From Pseudomonas marginalis (GTDB lineage: Bacteria; Pseudomonadota; Gammaproteobacteria; Pseudomonadales; Pseudomonadaceae): a stretch of DNA of 64,000 nucleotides. Position 1 is the first letter of the stretch, and each line of letters starts with the position of its first letter. A program made the position numbers and the translations under genes. The notes under the pieces were generated by a model that saw only the letters and a list, made by a program, of their open reading frames with translations, searched no databases and was not told the DNA's origin. The stretch covers positions 1,116,001 through 1,180,000 of the forward strand of contig NZ_VTFG01000001.1 of the NCBI RefSeq assembly GCF_008692035.1, given 5' to 3'. Below, piece after piece: positions 45,844 to 53,950 of this stretch.

Positions 45844-47298
45844 TCAGAACGCGTAGGTGGCCGACACGCTCACCACATCGCCCGACGACTCCGCCTTGCC
45901 ATTCAGGCTTGCGCCACCCAGGCGATCGACGTTTTGAGTCTTGAGCTTGACCTCTTGCACGAACTGGTGGGAATAGGCCAGGTCAAGACTGAGGCCCTTG
46001 ATTGCTTTCACATCGTAACCAGCCCCCAACGACAGGAATGTACGGTCGCCATCCGGGATTCGCGGGTCGCGGGTCGAATTGCGTGTAGGTGTCTGGTCAA
46101 GGGCTACACCTGCACGCAAGGTCAACTCATCGGTCAAGCGGTAGTCACCGCCGAGGGAGTACATCCAGGTGTTCTTGTAGTTGTAGGGAATGGACACAAT
46201 GGTGGTGCCACCGGACTCGAGCGTCAGGTCTTTGAAAGAGGACCACTCAGTCCAGGTCACACTGGCCCCCATCGTGAAGCGATCGTTGAACTGGTGTACC
46301 CAGTCCAGGCCGGCCGTGGCAGGAATGTCCAGTTGGACACTGGCATGGGCGCCGTCCGGTGCCAGCTCTAACCCTGGATAAGCGGTATTCACCAACGTAC
46401 CGCTACCGCCAAACGGACTTGGCTGGGTCATCAGGTTGTAGGAAAACTGATCGGCGTAAATATTGTATTTGCCGGTCATCTTGTTCTTGATCTTGGCGTG
46501 GTAATTCAAGCCAAGGGTGTCTCGCTCCGTGGGTTTCCAAACAATGCCGGTAAACCAGCCCGCTGAAATGTTGTCGACCTTCACACGCATCAAGGCATTG
46601 CCGACATCAGATGGAAAATTGATCCCGCCCAGCACGGAATCGGACACCGCGGCGGCAGACAACAAGTCCACGTTTTGGCTGACGAAGCCCTTGCTGTGTT
46701 GCACGATCACGCCACCGCCGATAGAAAATTGATCATTCACCTTAAAGGACAGGGATCCGGTCAATCCTACGGTTTCAATTTTGGTGTCCACTGCAAAGTC
46801 GCGCAGTTTCGAGTCCTGATCCCAAGTGGAGCGCATACCTTGCGGCACAACCTGGCTCAGGCCGAAAGCAAACCGATCCCCCAGGGGCATGACCATGAAA
46901 CCGGTTGGCAACCAGGCAGTGAACCCGCCTTGACCGCCGTCGTTGCTATTCACCGTGGTCGCTGCGACGTCGGGAAAACCATTGGCGTCCAAGGGCGTAT
47001 TGGAAATCGGGTTGCCTGCATAATCAGAGGCGTCACCTTTGTATTTGATCTTGATGCGGGCGTAGTCGACGGTAAATTGCGCCACGTTGTGTTCGACAAA
47101 CGCCATGGCCGCCGGGTTGTTGTATGCGGAACTGGGATCGTTCTTGAACAACGAGCCACCGGCAAATGCCCGGCCCCAACCGGGTGCGCCGTAGGTCGGA
47201 GTTGAAAAACCGCCGGCCTGTGCAGGCGCGTTCACCATCGCCCCGCCTATCAGTGCCAGCCCCAGCAAAACCTGCACGTGTTGTTTCTTATTATTCAT
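45844..47298 (-). CDS. OmpP1/FadL-family outer membrane transporter for hydrophobic compounds
   Basis: 484 residues from the ATG at 47298, with AAGGAG 6 bases upstream. The signal peptide is MNNKKQHVQVLLGLALIGGA with cleavage after PAQA. The N-terminal hatch segment (GGFSTPTYGAPGWGRAFAGG and NDPSSAYNNPAAMAFV) and the beta-barrel ending in a terminal phenylalanine (VSVSATYAF) are typical of FadL. The family imports long-chain fatty acids and other hydrophobic molecules. With AlkB, Pra proteins and beta-oxidation genes around it, alkane or long-chain fatty acid uptake is the likely job. The leader AAATAACAATAAGGAG includes a Crc/Hfq-like motif. Confidence 0.92.
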   Translation of the reverse strand: MNNKKQHVQVLLGLALIGGAMVNAPAQAGGFSTPTYGAPGWGRAFAGGSLFKNDPSSAYNNPAAMAFVEHNVAQFTVDYARIKIKYKGDASDYAGNPISNTPLDANGFPDVAATTVNSNDGGQGGFTAWLPTGFMVMPLGDRFAFGLSQVVPQGMRSTWDQDSKLRDFAVDTKIETVGLTGSLSFKVNDQFSIGGGVIVQHSKGFVSQNVDLLSAAAVSDSVLGGINFPSDVGNALMRVKVDNISAGWFTGIVWKPTERDTLGLNYHAKIKNKMTGKYNIYADQFSYNLMTQPSPFGGSGTLVNTAYPGLELAPDGAHASVQLDIPATAGLDWVHQFNDRFTMGASVTWTEWSSFKDLTLESGGTTIVSIPYNYKNTWMYSLGGDYRLTDELTLRAGVALDQTPTRNSTRDPRIPDGDRTFLSLGAGYDVKAIKGLSLDLAYSHQFVQEVKLKTQNVDRLGGASLNGKAESSGDVVSVSATYAF

Positions 47299-47366
47299 GC
47301 GGCACTCCTTATTGTTATTTCTCTGAGCCGGCCCCGCCGGTTCGTTTTGCTTCCGGCAGTTCACAA

Positions 47367-47391
47367 ACTGGCGCCCGATCGAGGCGCCAGT
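47367..47391 (-). terminator. Terminator after praB
   Basis: ACTGGCGCC-CGATCGA-GGCGCCAGT is a perfect 9-bp GC-rich stem, followed by TTTGTG on the minus strand, about 40 bases past the praB stop. Confidence 0.7.
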
Positions 47392-47429
47392 CTTTCAACA
47401 GGTGATCAGCCCGGTGTGTCAGTTACCCA

Positions 47430-47924
47430 TCAAGGCACGATGGTAAATGTCGGGCTTGGGGTAACGCTCAGGCTCACCACGGTGCAGCTGCCGCTCAAGG
47501 TCTGGTTGGAGGCGGTCAGCACACCCCCGCTGTAGCCCACGGTGATGGTGGATGGACCGCAATTGGACGCCGGATACAGAACCGACGCGGCGATGGTGTA
47601 ACCAACGTTGCTGACCGAGCCCGCAGCGGCACCGGTGGCGGTCAAGGTCCATGGCAGACCGGTGATTTTCGGCAGCGCACAAAGACCACCGCCGGTCACC
47701 GCCACACCGGTGATTTTTGCCACACCGCTGGCATCGACGTTCCCGGTAAAAGTTGCGCCGCAGTTAACAGTGGCCTGGAACGACGATGGCGACTTCACCG
47801 AAATGGTGCCTGGCGCAGTGAAGCTCGAGTTCACCGGGGTGATGCTATAGGCATTGGCCATCGAAGCAGCACCCATGCAAACAGCCAAAGCAGACAACGA
47901 TACGAGGGTTTTCAAGCTTTTCAT
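47430..47924 (-). CDS. praB: Pra-family exported protein (alkane oxidation protein activator PraB-like)
   Basis: 164 residues, start behind GAGGAA. The signal peptide is MKSLKTLVSLSALAVCMGAA with cleavage after ANA. The mature protein is Ser/Thr/Gly/Val-rich and beta-predicted, with spaced cysteines (VNCGATF, GGLCALPKI, SNCGPST, SGSCTV) likely forming two disulphides. It resembles PraB of P. aeruginosa, a secreted or surface protein reported to stimulate growth on alkanes; the match is from memory. Its position next to a second Pra-like gene and alkB supports the assignment. An AAAAACA motif lies directly upstream of the start codon. Confidence 0.82.
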   Translation of the reverse strand: MKSLKTLVSLSALAVCMGAASMANAYSITPVNSSFTAPGTISVKSPSSFQATVNCGATFTGNVDASGVAKITGVAVTGGGLCALPKITGLPWTLTATGAAAGSVSNVGYTIAASVLYPASNCGPSTITVGYSGGVLTASNQTLSGSCTVVSLSVTPSPTFTIVP

Positions 47925-48047
47925 TGTTTTTCCTCACATGTTATGGCGAGTCATTTCGCCAGGGGGTAATGGCCATGAACGAGAGGTCACGGTGAAACTG
48001 CAGAACTTCCCTTTCCAGCCAAATTTCAATTCAATTACCGCAGCACG

Positions 48048-48542
48048 CTATTCAACAACTTTGAAGTTCGGCGGCATCTTGATCGACACCGTCTTGATCT
48101 TGCAGTCTTCGCCAATCGGTACATTGGCGGCTTCCAACTTGCCGGTGGCGTTATCCCAGGTGCCATCGGCGGTAGAAGGCCCGCACTTGCCGCCCAGGCC
48201 GAAGGCGTGAACATCCACACTGATCTTCGACATGGAACCGCTCCTGGTATCTTTGGCGACCAGGATCCACGGCAAGTTGATGGCTTCGACGCGACTGCAC
48301 TTGAGGCCGCCGTCGAATTCGACTTTGTCGACATTGACCGAGGAACCGTCCGCAGCGACCTTGCCGGCCACCTTGATGGTGCAATCGGCGCTGATCAGCG
48401 CGCCTTTGGAGAAGCTGATCGGGCCCTGGGCGGTAAAGGCGCTGCCCGCCGGTTCGATACGCGCGGCCTGGGCCTGGTGATAGGCGATCAGGCCCAGCAC
48501 GGCCAATACGATATGGGTGGTGAACTTGGCAGGTGTTTGCAT
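48048..48542 (-). CDS. Second Pra-family exported protein (alkane oxidation activator-like)
   Basis: 164 residues, start behind GGGAAGGA. The signal peptide (MQTPAKFTTHIVLAVLGLIA, cleavage near QAQA) and cysteine layout (ADCTIKV, LKCSRVE, GKCGPST, EDCKIKT) mirror the adjacent praB product of identical length, so the two are paralogues. Both share the opening pattern I.P....F.A.G.IS. It is more charged than PraB. The leader AACAACAATAATTA contains a Crc/Hfq-type motif. It lies between alkB and praB on the same strand, with hairpins on the alkB side suggesting separate transcripts. Confidence 0.78.
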   Translation of the reverse strand: MQTPAKFTTHIVLAVLGLIAYHQAQAARIEPAGSAFTAQGPISFSKGALISADCTIKVAGKVAADGSSVNVDKVEFDGGLKCSRVEAINLPWILVAKDTRSGSMSKISVDVHAFGLGGKCGPSTADGTWDNATGKLEAANVPIGEDCKIKTVSIKMPPNFKVVE

Positions 48543-48590
48543 GGTGTACGTCCTTCCCTTTAATTATTGTTGTTCGGGTCAAAGCACTTT

Positions 48591-48630
48591 CTCGGGGCGA
48601 TAAAATCCTGCGCGGCAATCAGGCCCCGAG
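48591..48630 (-). terminator. Hairpin between alkB and the pra gene
   Basis: CTCGGGGC and GCCCCGAG form a perfect 8-bp stem with a 24-base loop, 30 bases past the alkB stop and about 50 bases before the pra start codon. A probable terminator or attenuator. Confidence 0.5.
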
Positions 48631-48659
48631 TACACGACAACACTAAGTGTTACTTCAGA

Positions 48660-49940
48660 TCAAAACGGCTTGGCACTGCCGCTGTACTTCTCCAGGTACT
48701 TCAAACGCTGTGAAGGTTGAAGATTGGTCAGGGTGATATCCCCGGCATAATGATTAAGGACTCGATGATCCATGCGCCGCCGCCACAAGTACGGTACATA
48801 GGCCCAGACAATCATGCTCGCGTAACCATAAGGCAGTTGCGGCGACTCATCGAAGTGGCGCAACGACTGATAACTGCGCGTCGGGTTGGCGTGGTGATCG
48901 GAGTGCCGCTGCAGTTGGAACAGAAAGATATTGGTGACAATCCGATTACTGTTCCAGGAGTGCCGAGGCGAACACCGTTCATAACGACCGTTGGGCAACT
49001 TCTGGCGTTTAAGGCCGTAGTGCTCCACATAGTTCACCACTTCCAGCAACGAGAAGCCGTAGATGCCCTGGATAACCAGGAACGGAATCACCGCAGCCCC
49101 CAGCCAGGCAATCATCGCGCCCCACAACACCACGCTGTACATCCAGGCACTGAGCACAGCGTTTTTCCAATGCCAGGCCGGCAGGCCGAGTTTGCGCAGG
49201 CGCTCGCGCTCCAGGTTCCAGGCCGAGTGTGCGCTGAACCACACCGAGCGCGGCAGGAAGGCCCAGAAACTTTCACCCAGCCGCGAGCTGGCCGGGTCTT
49301 CCGGCGTGGCGACGCGCACGTGATGGCCACGGTTGTGCTCGGTGTAGAAGTGCCCGTAGAAGGTCGGCGCCAGGGTGACCTTGGCGAGGAACACTTCCAG
49401 GGCATTAGGCTTGTGCCCCAGTTCATGGGCCGTGTTGATCGCGATACCGGTGGCGGCTCCGGTCGACATGGCCATGCCCAGGTAAGTAAACCAGCTTGGT
49501 TGGCCATGCAGTTGCGCACGCTCAGTGATGTAACCGGCGGCGCGGGCCAACCAGCTGGAAGGTTCAAGGTTGGCGGTGGCGTGCAGCAGGCCGCCCCGGA
49601 TGATCCAGTCGATGCCGCCGGCGGCCAGCCATCCGGTAATCACCACCGACGCGATGACGAACAGCACGCCGATGTAGACGATCCAACGGTAATAACTTTG
49701 GGATTCAAGGTGGTTGACGGCGGATTCGGGCGGGTTGCTGATGTCTTCGCCGAGCAGCCCGTCGATCAGGGGGATCAGGCCAAAGATCACCAGTACGCCG
49801 ACCCACCACAGTTGCTGGATGCCAGTGGCAATGGCGAGGGCGCCGGACAACAGAGGGGTGGCCAATGGCAGGATGCCCAACCACCACAGGTGGCGCTTGC
49901 CGTCGGTCCAAACGCTTGGCGCTGCCAGAGTCCGGTTCAT
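48660..49940 (-). CDS. alkB: Alkane 1-monooxygenase AlkB
   Basis: 426 residues from the ATG at 49940 behind AAGGAGG. Integral-membrane non-haem diiron hydroxylase converting n-alkanes to 1-alkanols with rubredoxin as electron donor. All histidine boxes are present: HELGHK (H172-H176), EHNRGHH (H202, H206, H207) and LQRHSDHH (H346, H349, H350), plus the AlkB hallmark NYVEHYGLKR. Six membrane segments can be traced. No rubredoxin or rubredoxin reductase gene is nearby, so these must come from elsewhere. The promoter region is an AT-rich island with a TTCAA-N8-TTGAA palindrome shared with fadE. Confidence 0.96.
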   Translation of the reverse strand: MNRTLAAPSVWTDGKRHLWWLGILPLATPLLSGALAIATGIQQLWWVGVLVIFGLIPLIDGLLGEDISNPPESAVNHLESQSYYRWIVYIGVLFVIASVVITGWLAAGGIDWIIRGGLLHATANLEPSSWLARAAGYITERAQLHGQPSWFTYLGMAMSTGAATGIAINTAHELGHKPNALEVFLAKVTLAPTFYGHFYTEHNRGHHVRVATPEDPASSRLGESFWAFLPRSVWFSAHSAWNLERERLRKLGLPAWHWKNAVLSAWMYSVVLWGAMIAWLGAAVIPFLVIQGIYGFSLLEVVNYVEHYGLKRQKLPNGRYERCSPRHSWNSNRIVTNIFLFQLQRHSDHHANPTRSYQSLRHFDESPQLPYGYASMIVWAYVPYLWRRRMDHRVLNHYAGDITLTNLQPSQRLKYLEKYSGSAKPF

Positions 49941-50064
49941 GGCAGCCTCCTTGGCAGGCAGGCGGAAAACAGGTTCAGGGAGCGCTGGGTGCTCCGGGAA
50001 ATCAACCATGCGATAAAAGACGTTTTTTTCATTTTTATTCGCTCTTAGGCATTTCAAAAATCAT

Positions 50065-50082
50065 TTCAAAATAAATATTGAA
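50065..50082. promoter_or_regulatory. TTCAA-N8-TTGAA palindrome in the alkB promoter
   Basis: ATTTCAA and TTGAAAT (7-bp arms, 8-base spacer) lie in a strongly AT-rich island 125 bp upstream of the alkB ATG. Arms and spacing are the same as in front of fadE. A further TTTCAAAA half-site lies just beside it near 50052. Confidence 0.5.
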
Positions 50083-50234
50083 ATATTTTTTTAAATAAAT
50101 AGCGCGGAATCGTTAGGTCGTCAACTACTTTTTCGAGGCCTTTTTTACGTGACTGGACAGTCTGTTTTTCAGCTGTTTGGTCAGGTCTCTAGGGCAGGCA
50201 TTTGCGACGTTAGACCCGACAATGAGGGCCACGA

Positions 50235-51233
50235 TTATTTGTTCGCCAAGGCAAAGGGCGGATGCAGGACCGTGGCCGTTTCCACCGGGCGCACGCGCTT
50301 GGCCACGTGCAGCACGGCCTCGACCACCCGCGCCGTGGCGGTGATCGGCAGCATGTGGCCACGCCCTTCCACCACTTGCAGCTTGAGGCCGGGCACTTTA
50401 TCGGCGAGGGCCTGGCCATGCCGGCGAAAGTCCAGCACCTTGTCCCGCGCGCCATAGATCAGGCCGATGGGCAGGGTCAGTTGGGGGTAGCGCTTGACCA
50501 TCCCGGGCAGGCAGTCGTTGACCAGCGCAATCTCGCTGGAGGCAGCGTAAAAGTTGTCGGGGCGCATCCCCAGCAAGCCGCCGCCCCGGGTGGCGAAGTC
50601 CTCGGGAGCGGCGTCCGGCGCAAACACGCCCTTGACCACCGAACGTCGAGTCAACAGGCCCATGGGCACGGTGAGGGTATTGGCCACAAAGCGTCGCAAC
50701 CAGGCCGGTCGCACCGCCAGCGACCAGAACACCAGCGGCAACCTGGGTTGGGGATGGGTCAACGGTGCCACCAACACCAGGCCCGATACAGCCTGAGGAT
50801 GATCGAGGGCCAGGGCCAGGGAAATCGCGCCGCCGAGGGAATGCCCGAGCACCAGGGGTTTGTCCAGGCCAAGCTGGTTGATGAAGGCCGCGACTTGCCG
50901 CGCCTGGGCCGGCAAGTCCGCAGCGGTACCTTTATGCCGCGTGGAATACCCCGACCCGGGACGGTCGAGGGTGATCACCCGAAAGTGCTCACGCAGCTGG
51001 CCGGACAAGGCATAGGTCAGGTTGCGACTGCAGCCCATCAGCCCGTGAATCATCACCAGCGGTGGGCCCTTGCCCTCTTCCACATAATGAAAGCGCTCGC
51101 CATCCACCTCCACGAAGCGCCCGTTGATTGGAACAGCGGCTTCGATGCGCCGTGTCATCCAGGCGCTGAAACCCCATAGCACCGCACTTGCCCCCACCAG
51201 CACACCTGCAGCAGTCACCCATTGCACAGCCAT
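50235..51233 (-). CDS. Alpha/beta-hydrolase, membrane-anchored
   Basis: 332 residues from the ATG at 51233 (MAVQWVTAAGVLVGASAVLW), with GAGGA upstream. An N-terminal hydrophobic helix probably anchors it in the inner membrane. The hydrolase core has the oxyanion motif HGLMG, nucleophile elbow GHSLGG, an acidic residue in YGARDKV and the catalytic histidine in GRGHML. It could be an esterase or lipase. Divergently transcribed from the Baeyer-Villiger monooxygenase operon, it would suit hydrolysis of the esters that such an enzyme makes from ketones; that link is inferred from position. Confidence 0.88.
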   Translation of the reverse strand: MAVQWVTAAGVLVGASAVLWGFSAWMTRRIEAAVPINGRFVEVDGERFHYVEEGKGPPLVMIHGLMGCSRNLTYALSGQLREHFRVITLDRPGSGYSTRHKGTAADLPAQARQVAAFINQLGLDKPLVLGHSLGGAISLALALDHPQAVSGLVLVAPLTHPQPRLPLVFWSLAVRPAWLRRFVANTLTVPMGLLTRRSVVKGVFAPDAAPEDFATRGGGLLGMRPDNFYAASSEIALVNDCLPGMVKRYPQLTLPIGLIYGARDKVLDFRRHGQALADKVPGLKLQVVEGRGHMLPITATARVVEAVLHVAKRVRPVETATVLHPPFALANK

Positions 51234-51509
51234 AGCTCGTCCTCGGCTTCCCTGTGACCGGCGACCTGACCGGAATTGATCAAGGCCTCGGCCAACGTCC
51301 ACACCCTGGACCTGAACGGCGTGCGTACCACGCTCGTCCGTCGGACAAGTCGCACATAAGGCACAAGGTCCTAGCGTAGGCGCTATTTTCAGGTAGATTA
51401 TTTAAAATCTTTTTTAAAATAATTAATTCAATTTTTCTTTGCAATGGTGTTCTATCTAAAAGACACAACAAAAAACAGGAGCACATCCGATGCCCATGAA
51501 GGACCGCCT

Positions 51510-53048
51510 ATGAATGCCCACAGTGATTCCATCGACATCGCCATCATCGGTTCGGGTTTTGCCGGCCTGTGCATGGCCATCAAACTCAAGGAAGCGGGGT
51601 TCACCGACTTCTTTATCGCCGAGCAGGCCGACACCCTCGGCGGCACCTGGCGGGACAACCATTACCCAGGTTGCGCCTGCGATGTGCAGTCCCACGTGTA
51701 TTCGTTTTCCTTTGCACCCAACCCGGACTGGACTCGACAGTTCGCGCCGCAAGCGGAAATCCGCGCCTACCTGGAACACTGCGCGGTGCGCTTCGGATTG
51801 GCGCCCTACCTGCGTTTCGGCATGGGCCTGAAGCGCGCGGTGTTCGATGAACAGCTACAACGCTGGCAGTTGAGTTTCAGCGATGGCCGCCACGTCAGTG
51901 CGCGGGTGCTGGTGTCGGGCATGGGCGCCCTGGCACGCCCGGCGCTGCCGGCGATTCCGGGGCTGGACACCTTCAAGGGCAAGCGCTTCCACTCCCAGCA
52001 GTGGGATCACGCATACGCCTTGAAGGGCAAGCGCGTGGCGGTGATCGGCACGGGGGCCAGTGCCATCCAGTTCGTGCCGCAGATTGCGCCGCAGGTGGCG
52101 CACCTGGATCTGTTCCAACGCACGCCACCGTGGATCATGCCCAAGCCCGACCGCGAGATTTCAGCGTTCGAACGCTGGCTGTTCAAGCACCTGCCTGTTA
52201 CCCAGCGTCTGGTGCGTGGCGCCTTCTACTGGGCACTGGAAGGCCGTGTGCTGGGCTTTGCGCTGCACCCACGGCTGATGAAAATGGTGCAGAAAGTCGC
52301 CCTGCGCCACCTTCGCAAACAAGTGGCGCGCCCTTCCCTGCGCAAGGCCCTGACGCCGGACTACACCATCGGCTGCAAGCGTGTGCTGATCTCCAATGAC
52401 TACTACCCGGCGCTGTCGCGCAGCAATGTCGAGGTGGTGACCGACAAAATCCTGCGCATCGAAGCCGACGGTGTGATCACCGCCGACGGTATCAAGCACC
52501 CGGCCGACTGCCTGATTTTCGGCACCGGCTTCCAGGCCACCGACCCGCTGCCCCGGGGCTGCATCATCGGTCGCGACGGTGTGGACCTGATGGACACCTG
52601 GCGCGACGGTGCACACGCCTATAAGGGCACCACGGTGCCGGGCTATCCCAACCTGTTTCTGATCATCGGGCCGAACACCGGCCTGGGCCATAACTCGATG
52701 ATCCTGATGATCGAGGCGCAGGTGACCTACATCCTCGACGCGCTCAGGCAGATGCAGCGCCATCGCATCGCCACGGTGGACGTCAAACCGATGGTGGAAC
52801 AGGCCTACAACCGTCAATTGCAAGACCAACTCAAGCGCACCATCTGGAACACCGGCGGTTGCCAGAGCTGGTACCTCGACCCACGTACCGGCAAGAACAC
52901 CACCCTGTGGCCCGCTTCGACATGGCGCTTCAAGCGGGTCACCCGGCAGTTCGCACTCAAGGACTATGCGGTCGACCTGTTGCCCCTCACTGTTCCCACC
53001 CGCCCGGCCACGGCGCCCCACTCCACCGCAGAAGGCAGCCTCTCATGA
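51510..53048 (+). CDS. Flavin-containing monooxygenase of Baeyer-Villiger type
   Basis: 512 residues; the ATG at 51510 follows AAGGAC. FAD-binding GSGFAG at 14-19, NADPH-binding GTGASA near 180, and between them the type I BVMO fingerprint FKGKRFHSQQWD (F155, G157, H161, W165, D166). It would insert oxygen into ketones or aldehydes. AlmA, the long-chain alkane monooxygenase of Acinetobacter, belongs to the same superfamily and is an alternative reading given the alkane context. The leader contains an ACAACAAAAAACAGGA Crc/Hfq-like stretch. First gene of an operon with an SDR and a diiron-signature protein. Confidence 0.9.
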   Translation: MNAHSDSIDIAIIGSGFAGLCMAIKLKEAGFTDFFIAEQADTLGGTWRDNHYPGCACDVQSHVYSFSFAPNPDWTRQFAPQAEIRAYLEHCAVRFGLAPYLRFGMGLKRAVFDEQLQRWQLSFSDGRHVSARVLVSGMGALARPALPAIPGLDTFKGKRFHSQQWDHAYALKGKRVAVIGTGASAIQFVPQIAPQVAHLDLFQRTPPWIMPKPDREISAFERWLFKHLPVTQRLVRGAFYWALEGRVLGFALHPRLMKMVQKVALRHLRKQVARPSLRKALTPDYTIGCKRVLISNDYYPALSRSNVEVVTDKILRIEADGVITADGIKHPADCLIFGTGFQATDPLPRGCIIGRDGVDLMDTWRDGAHAYKGTTVPGYPNLFLIIGPNTGLGHNSMILMIEAQVTYILDALRQMQRHRIATVDVKPMVEQAYNRQLQDQLKRTIWNTGGCQSWYLDPRTGKNTTLWPASTWRFKRVTRQFALKDYAVDLLPLTVPTRPATAPHSTAEGSLS

Positions 53049-53935
53049 AGTCATTCAACGGCCGCGTGGCGGCGATTACCGGCGCGGCATCCGGCATGGG
53101 CCGCGCATTGGCCCTGGCACTCGCGCGCGAAGGTTGCCACCTGGCACTGGCGGACAAAAACGCCCAGGGCCTGGAGCAGACCCTGGCACTGATCAAGACC
53201 TCAACCCTGGCGCCGGTGACGATTACCACCCAGGTGCTGGATGTGTCCGACCGCCAGGCCATGGAGGCTTGGGCGGCGCGCTGCGTGGCCGAGCATGGCC
53301 AGGTCAACCTGGTGTTCAACAACGCCGGCGTGGCCCTGTCGAGTACGGTCGAAGGCGTGGACTACGCCGACCTGGAGTGGATCGTCGGCATCAACTTCTG
53401 GGGTGTGGTCCACGGCACCAAGGCGTTCCTGCCGTACCTCAAGGCCAGTGGCGACGGCCATGTGATCAACACGTCCAGCGTATTCGGCCTGTTTGCCCAG
53501 CCCGGCATGAGCGGTTACAACGCGACCAAATTCGCCGTGCGCGGCTTTACCGAAGCCCTGCGCCAGGAGCTGGACCTGCAACGCAGCGGCGTCTCGGCCA
53601 CCTGCGTGCACCCCGGCGGCATCCGCACCGATATCTGCCGCAGCAGCCGCATCGACGCGAACATGACCGGCTTCCTGATCCACAGCGAACAGCAGGCCCG
53701 CGCCGACTTCGAAAAACTCTTCATCACCGATGCCGACCAGGCCGCCAAGGTGATCCTGCAAGGCGTGCGCAACAACAAGCGTCGCGTGCTGATTGGCCGC
53801 GACGCGTATTTCCTCGACCTGCTCGCCCGTTGCCTGCCGGCGGCCTATCAAGCGCTGGTGGTGCTGGCCAGCAAGCGCATGGCCCCCAAGCAACGCAGGC
53901 CAGTGTTTGAAACCAACGACGAGCCCCGTCTCTGA
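53045..53935 (+). CDS. Short-chain dehydrogenase/reductase
   Basis: 296 residues, start overlapping the monooxygenase stop by 4 bp. Classical SDR: cofactor motif TGAASGMGRALA, NNAGVA, catalytic Ser in NTSSVFG and YNATK. It has a C-terminal extension with basic character (KRMAPKQRRPVF). Coupled to the monooxygenase, it probably interconverts an alcohol and a ketone, supplying the monooxygenase substrate or oxidising its product. Confidence 0.92.
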   Translation: MKSFNGRVAAITGAASGMGRALALALAREGCHLALADKNAQGLEQTLALIKTSTLAPVTITTQVLDVSDRQAMEAWAARCVAEHGQVNLVFNNAGVALSSTVEGVDYADLEWIVGINFWGVVHGTKAFLPYLKASGDGHVINTSSVFGLFAQPGMSGYNATKFAVRGFTEALRQELDLQRSGVSATCVHPGGIRTDICRSSRIDANMTGFLIHSEQQARADFEKLFITDADQAAKVILQGVRNNKRRVLIGRDAYFLDLLARCLPAAYQALVVLASKRMAPKQRRPVFETNDEPRL

Positions 53936-53950
53936 ACAGGAGCACGAATC

